Shown here in pieces: positions 59,098 through 61,488 of a DNA stretch of 61,488 nucleotides. The notes beneath the pieces are model-generated. The model saw only the letters and a program-made list of their open reading frames with translations. It was not told the DNA's origin and did not search any database. The position numbers were made by a program, and so were the translations under genes. Position 1 is the first letter of the stretch. Every line of letters begins with the position of its first letter. Source of the stretch: Thioalkalivibrio sp. ALJ16. Its GTDB lineage: Bacteria > Pseudomonadota > Gammaproteobacteria > Ectothiorhodospirales > Ectothiorhodospiraceae. The stretch is from positions 1-61,488 of the forward strand of contig NZ_KB898051.1 of the NCBI RefSeq assembly GCF_000377345.1. Reading direction: 5' to 3'.

Positions 59098-61008
59098 ATG
59101 ATTCGAATGCAAGACATCGAGCTGCGCCGTGGTCGACAGATATTGCTGCAGCATGCCAGCCTGACCGTCCATGCCGGCTGGCGGGTCGGTCTAACCGGCG
59201 CCAACGGGTCCGGCAAGTCCAGCCTGCTGGCGGCCCTGCAGGGCGAGTTGGGGCTGGACGCCGGGGAGATCGAGCAGCCGCCGGAATGGGTGGTGGCGCA
59301 CCTGCCGCAGGAGGTCCCAGGCTCCGATCGCCGCGCGGTGGACTACGTCCTTGATGGCGATGCCGAGCTGCGGGAGTTGCAGCGGCGCCTGGAACAGGCG
59401 ACTGATGGCGCGGAGCAGGCGCGGCTGTACGCGGCGCTGGAGGCCATCGACGGCTGGTCCGCGGATGCCCGCGCCCGCCGTCTGCTGGCGGGCCTCGGGT
59501 TCGCGCCCGCCGATGCGGAACGGCCGATGCGTGATTTCTCCGGGGGCTGGCGCATGCGCCTGGGCCTGGCGCGCACGCTGATGACCCGTTCCGATCTGTT
59601 GCTGCTGGACGAGCCCACCAACCACCTGGATGTAGAGACCATCCTGTGGCTGGAGGACTGGCTGGCGCGGTATCCGGGCACGGTCATCGTGATCGCGCAT
59701 GATCGTCGTTTTCTCGACTCGGTCTGTACCCATATCGCACATATCGAACGCGGCACGATCGCGCTGTATGCCGGCAGCTACACCCATGCCGAGTCCAAGC
59801 GTGCGGAGGCGATTGTCCAGAGCGAGGCGGCGGCAGCGCGGGTGGCCGCCGAGCGCGCTCACCTCGAGGACTTCGTGCGCCGCTTTCGCGCCAAGGCGAG
59901 CAAAGCGCGCCAGGCCCAGAGCCGGCTCAAGCGTCTGGATCGGATGGACGAGGTGGCGGTAATCCGCGCCGCGCGGCCCATTCATCTGGAGATCCCGACG
60001 CCGGTGCGCCTGCCGGATCCGCTGCTGGCGCTGGACCATGCCGAGGTCCGCACGGGTGACCGCGTGCGGCTGCAGGCGACGACTTTACGACTGCGTCCCG
60101 AAGACCGAATCGGGGTTTTGGGGCCGAATGGTGCCGGAAAGTCGACACTCCTGACCCTGCTGGCGGGCGAATTGCGGCCGACGGCGGGCGAGCGCCGGGT
60201 CGATCCCGCTCTCCAGGTCGGCTATTTCGCCCAGCACCAGAGCGAGCAGCTGGATCTCGCGGCCTCGCCGCTGATGCACCTGCAGCGTCAGGGTCCGCGC
60301 GCCGAGGAGCAGCGGCTGCGCAATTTCCTGGGGGGCATGGGCTTTCCCGGCGAGAAGGCGGATGGTCCGGTGGGGCAGTGCTCGGGCGGGGAGCGCGTGC
60401 GTCTGGTGCTGGCGCTGCTGATCTGGCAGGCGCCATCCCTGCTGCTGCTGGACGAGCCGACCAACCATCTTGACCTCGATATGCGCGAGGCCCTTGCCGA
60501 GGCGCTGGAGAACTACGCCGGGGGGCTGGTGGTGGTGGCCCATGATCGCGAACTGCTGGCGCGGGTCTGTGATCGTTTCTGGACGGTGGAGGCGGGGCGG
60601 CTGAGTGACTTCGATGGCGACCTCGACGACTACGCCCGCGAGCTGCAGGCGCGTCAGCGCGAGGCCGTGCGGTCGGCGGCGGGGACGGCGTCGGAGGTGT
60701 CGGCGGGCGGGCCCGCCCGGACCCAGAAGGAACGGCGGCAGCAGGCCGCGCAGGCGCGCGCGGCACTGCGGCCCCTGCAGCAGCGCGCGGACCGGGCCGA
60801 ACGCGACTGCAGCCAGACGCAGGAGCGTCTGCAGGCGCTGGAGTCGGAACTGGCCGATCCGGACCTGTATGCCGGCGACAATGCCGAGCGGCTCGCGGCG
60901 CTGACCCGCGAACAGGGCGAGCTGCGCGCGCGCCTGGAGGCCCTGGAGGGTGAATGGATAGAGGCGCTGGAGGCCCTGGAGTCGGCGCGCGCGGAGGTCC
61001 CCGAATAA
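59098..61008 (+). CDS. yheS: ABC-F family ATPase, YheS type
   Basis: The 636-residue protein has two ATPase modules: Walker A GANGSGKS (residues about 36-43) and GPNGAGKS (about 342-349), signatures FSGGWRMRL and CSGGERVRL, and Walker B LLLLDEPTNHLD in both. The interdomain linker is Arg/Lys-rich (RAKASKARQAQSRLKRLDRMD). A long C-terminal coiled tail is present, as in E. coli YheS (637 residues). ABC-F proteins of this type bind ribosomes and rescue stalled translation. The start at 59098 is set by homology. Confidence 0.9.
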   Translation: MIRMQDIELRRGRQILLQHASLTVHAGWRVGLTGANGSGKSSLLAALQGELGLDAGEIEQPPEWVVAHLPQEVPGSDRRAVDYVLDGDAELRELQRRLEQATDGAEQARLYAALEAIDGWSADARARRLLAGLGFAPADAERPMRDFSGGWRMRLGLARTLMTRSDLLLLDEPTNHLDVETILWLEDWLARYPGTVIVIAHDRRFLDSVCTHIAHIERGTIALYAGSYTHAESKRAEAIVQSEAAAARVAAERAHLEDFVRRFRAKASKARQAQSRLKRLDRMDEVAVIRAARPIHLEIPTPVRLPDPLLALDHAEVRTGDRVRLQATTLRLRPEDRIGVLGPNGAGKSTLLTLLAGELRPTAGERRVDPALQVGYFAQHQSEQLDLAASPLMHLQRQGPRAEEQRLRNFLGGMGFPGEKADGPVGQCSGGERVRLVLALLIWQAPSLLLLDEPTNHLDLDMREALAEALENYAGGLVVVAHDRELLARVCDRFWTVEAGRLSDFDGDLDDYARELQARQREAVRSAAGTASEVSAGGPARTQKERRQQAAQARAALRPLQQRADRAERDCSQTQERLQALESELADPDLYAGDNAERLAALTREQGELRARLEALEGEWIEALEALESARAEVPE

Positions 61009-61030
61009 GCCCCCGATGAAATCTCGACTC

Positions 61031-61059
61031 TTGCACTTGGTTATTGCCCGGTCTATAGG
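61031..61059 (+). promoter_or_regulatory. sigma70 promoter for the last small gene
   Basis: TTGCAC (61031-61036), 17 bp, then TATAGG (61054-61059). A RBS GAGGAGG and ATG at 61094 follow at the expected distance. This is one of the best promoter matches in the window. Confidence 0.7.
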
Positions 61060-61093
61060 TTCAGGGTGAATGCACCGCAGAGGAGGACTTCAC

Positions 61094-61390
61094 ATGAACG
61101 CTCAGGAACTGAACCGCCGCTGTGTCGAGCTCTTCCATCACCCGGATGCCAAGCTGCATTGCTGGCACCCGCGCATGTTCTGGGAGACCCACATGCTGGA
61201 GAACCCGAAGCCGGAAGACCTGCAGGAGCCGAAGGTGGACCTGCGCGAGCTGGAGGTGATGCTGTCCGAGGCGGCACACCAGCCGTCCCAGTGCGCCGAC
61301 GATCTGGAGCAGGAGGAGCCCGGTCGGGCCGCCCTGATTCGTCACATGATGGAGCGCGGCGAGATGCCGCTGCTGCATCGGCCTCACTAG
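61094..61390 (+). CDS. small His/Met-rich protein of unknown function
   Basis: The 98-residue protein MNAQELNRRCVELFHHPDAK contains CVELFHHPDAKLHCWHPRMFWETHM, a stretch of Cys and His spaced as possible metal ligands, followed by an acidic middle (LEQEEPGR) and a C terminus HMMERGEMPLLHRPH. GAGGAGG lies upstream of the ATG and a sigma70 promoter ahead of that, so it is a real single gene. Its stop codon TAG is the first triplet of the 101-bp repeat copy B. No family recognised. Confidence 0.75.
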   Translation: MNAQELNRRCVELFHHPDAKLHCWHPRMFWETHMLENPKPEDLQEPKVDLRELEVMLSEAAHQPSQCADDLEQEEPGRAALIRHMMERGEMPLLHRPH

Positions 61391-61488
61391 GGAGACGCTG
61401 ATTGAATCGCACGTCCGCGCTCGAGTCGCTTTTGCGTGCGAACAAGGCGCGGTGACTGCCGTGCAGTCATTCTGCACAAGGGAACCGC
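61388..61488 (+). repeat. 101-bp repeat, copy B (may continue past the window end)
   Basis: Starts with the TAG stop of the small gene and reads TAGGGAGACGCTGATTGAAT, then continues to the last base of the window. It matches copy A (57816-57916) in inverted orientation at 96 of 101 positions. Because the window stops here, the real right end is unknown. Confidence 0.9.

Overview
The window is about 61.5 kb of GC-rich chromosome with close-packed genes on both strands, almost all housekeeping. No phage, IS transposase, CRISPR array, tRNA or rRNA was found. The gene set (OxyR, MetH, PurH/PurD, PpsA/PpsR, YrfG, NudE/CysQ, YheS, Slp lipoproteins, DUF3301, DUF4426) is typical of a gammaproteobacterium. 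The two-enzyme route that methylates glycine to betaine (36818-38481) points to a halophile. I infer a halo(alkali)philic Ectothiorhodospiraceae-type organism, for example near Thioalkalivibrio. That rests on remembered family distribution and was not tested by a search.

Layout. 1-9008, mostly minus strand: an MFS permease; a tight operon running tolC, isochorismatase-like hydrolase, a 48-residue membrane protein, a P-loop ATPase and metA; pcm; a REP-like palindrome; cca; and an NDUFA9-like reductase. 9113-13000: an aldehyde dehydrogenase, a small membrane protein, and HIRAN, MOSC and WYL proteins. 13051-17936: a zinc locus with permease, ATPase and binding protein (znuBCA-like), a His-rich outer-membrane protein behind two Zur boxes, a deoxyinosine glycosylase and zur itself. 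18054-21159: a translationally coupled trio of ATP-grasp ligase, transglutaminase-7TM protein and retropepsin-like protease. 21263-30923: ppsA/ppsR, YggT, DUF4426, a TauE-like exporter, TerB, a divergent QueC-like protein with a Rof-like partner, yrfG, an exported unknown, nudE and cysQ. 30943-36340: purH, purD and glgP.

36341-43290 is the methyl/osmolyte region. A long leader rich in hairpins precedes the glycine/sarcosine and sarcosine/dimethylglycine methyltransferases. Then come bpt (convergent) and a full-length cobalamin-dependent metH ending in a strong terminator. Betaine synthesis uses three S-adenosylmethionine per glycine, and MetH and MetA supply methionine, so the region makes metabolic sense. 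metK and a SAH hydrolase are not in the window.

43341-61488 holds signalling and envelope genes: PH-domain and small membrane proteins, a GNAT-nitrilase fusion, a response regulator that appears anchored by its C-terminus, a dienelactone hydrolase, an HDOD protein, tandem Slp lipoproteins, a quinone-reductase-like MDR protein, a TraB-family protein, an overlapping operon of inositol phosphatase, adenylate cyclase and TPR lipoprotein, DUF3301-oxyR, a diguanylate cyclase, yheS and a small His-rich unknown protein.

The least explained DNA is (a) the roughly 350-nt structured leader before the betaine genes, (b) a 101-bp repeat present twice in inverted orientation (57816-57916 and 61388-61488), each copy starting on the TAG stop codon of the gene before it, (c) the 78-bp REP-like palindrome that likewise overlaps the cca stop codon, and (d) the tail-anchored response regulator. 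All calls come from reading the sequence; no database search was made.
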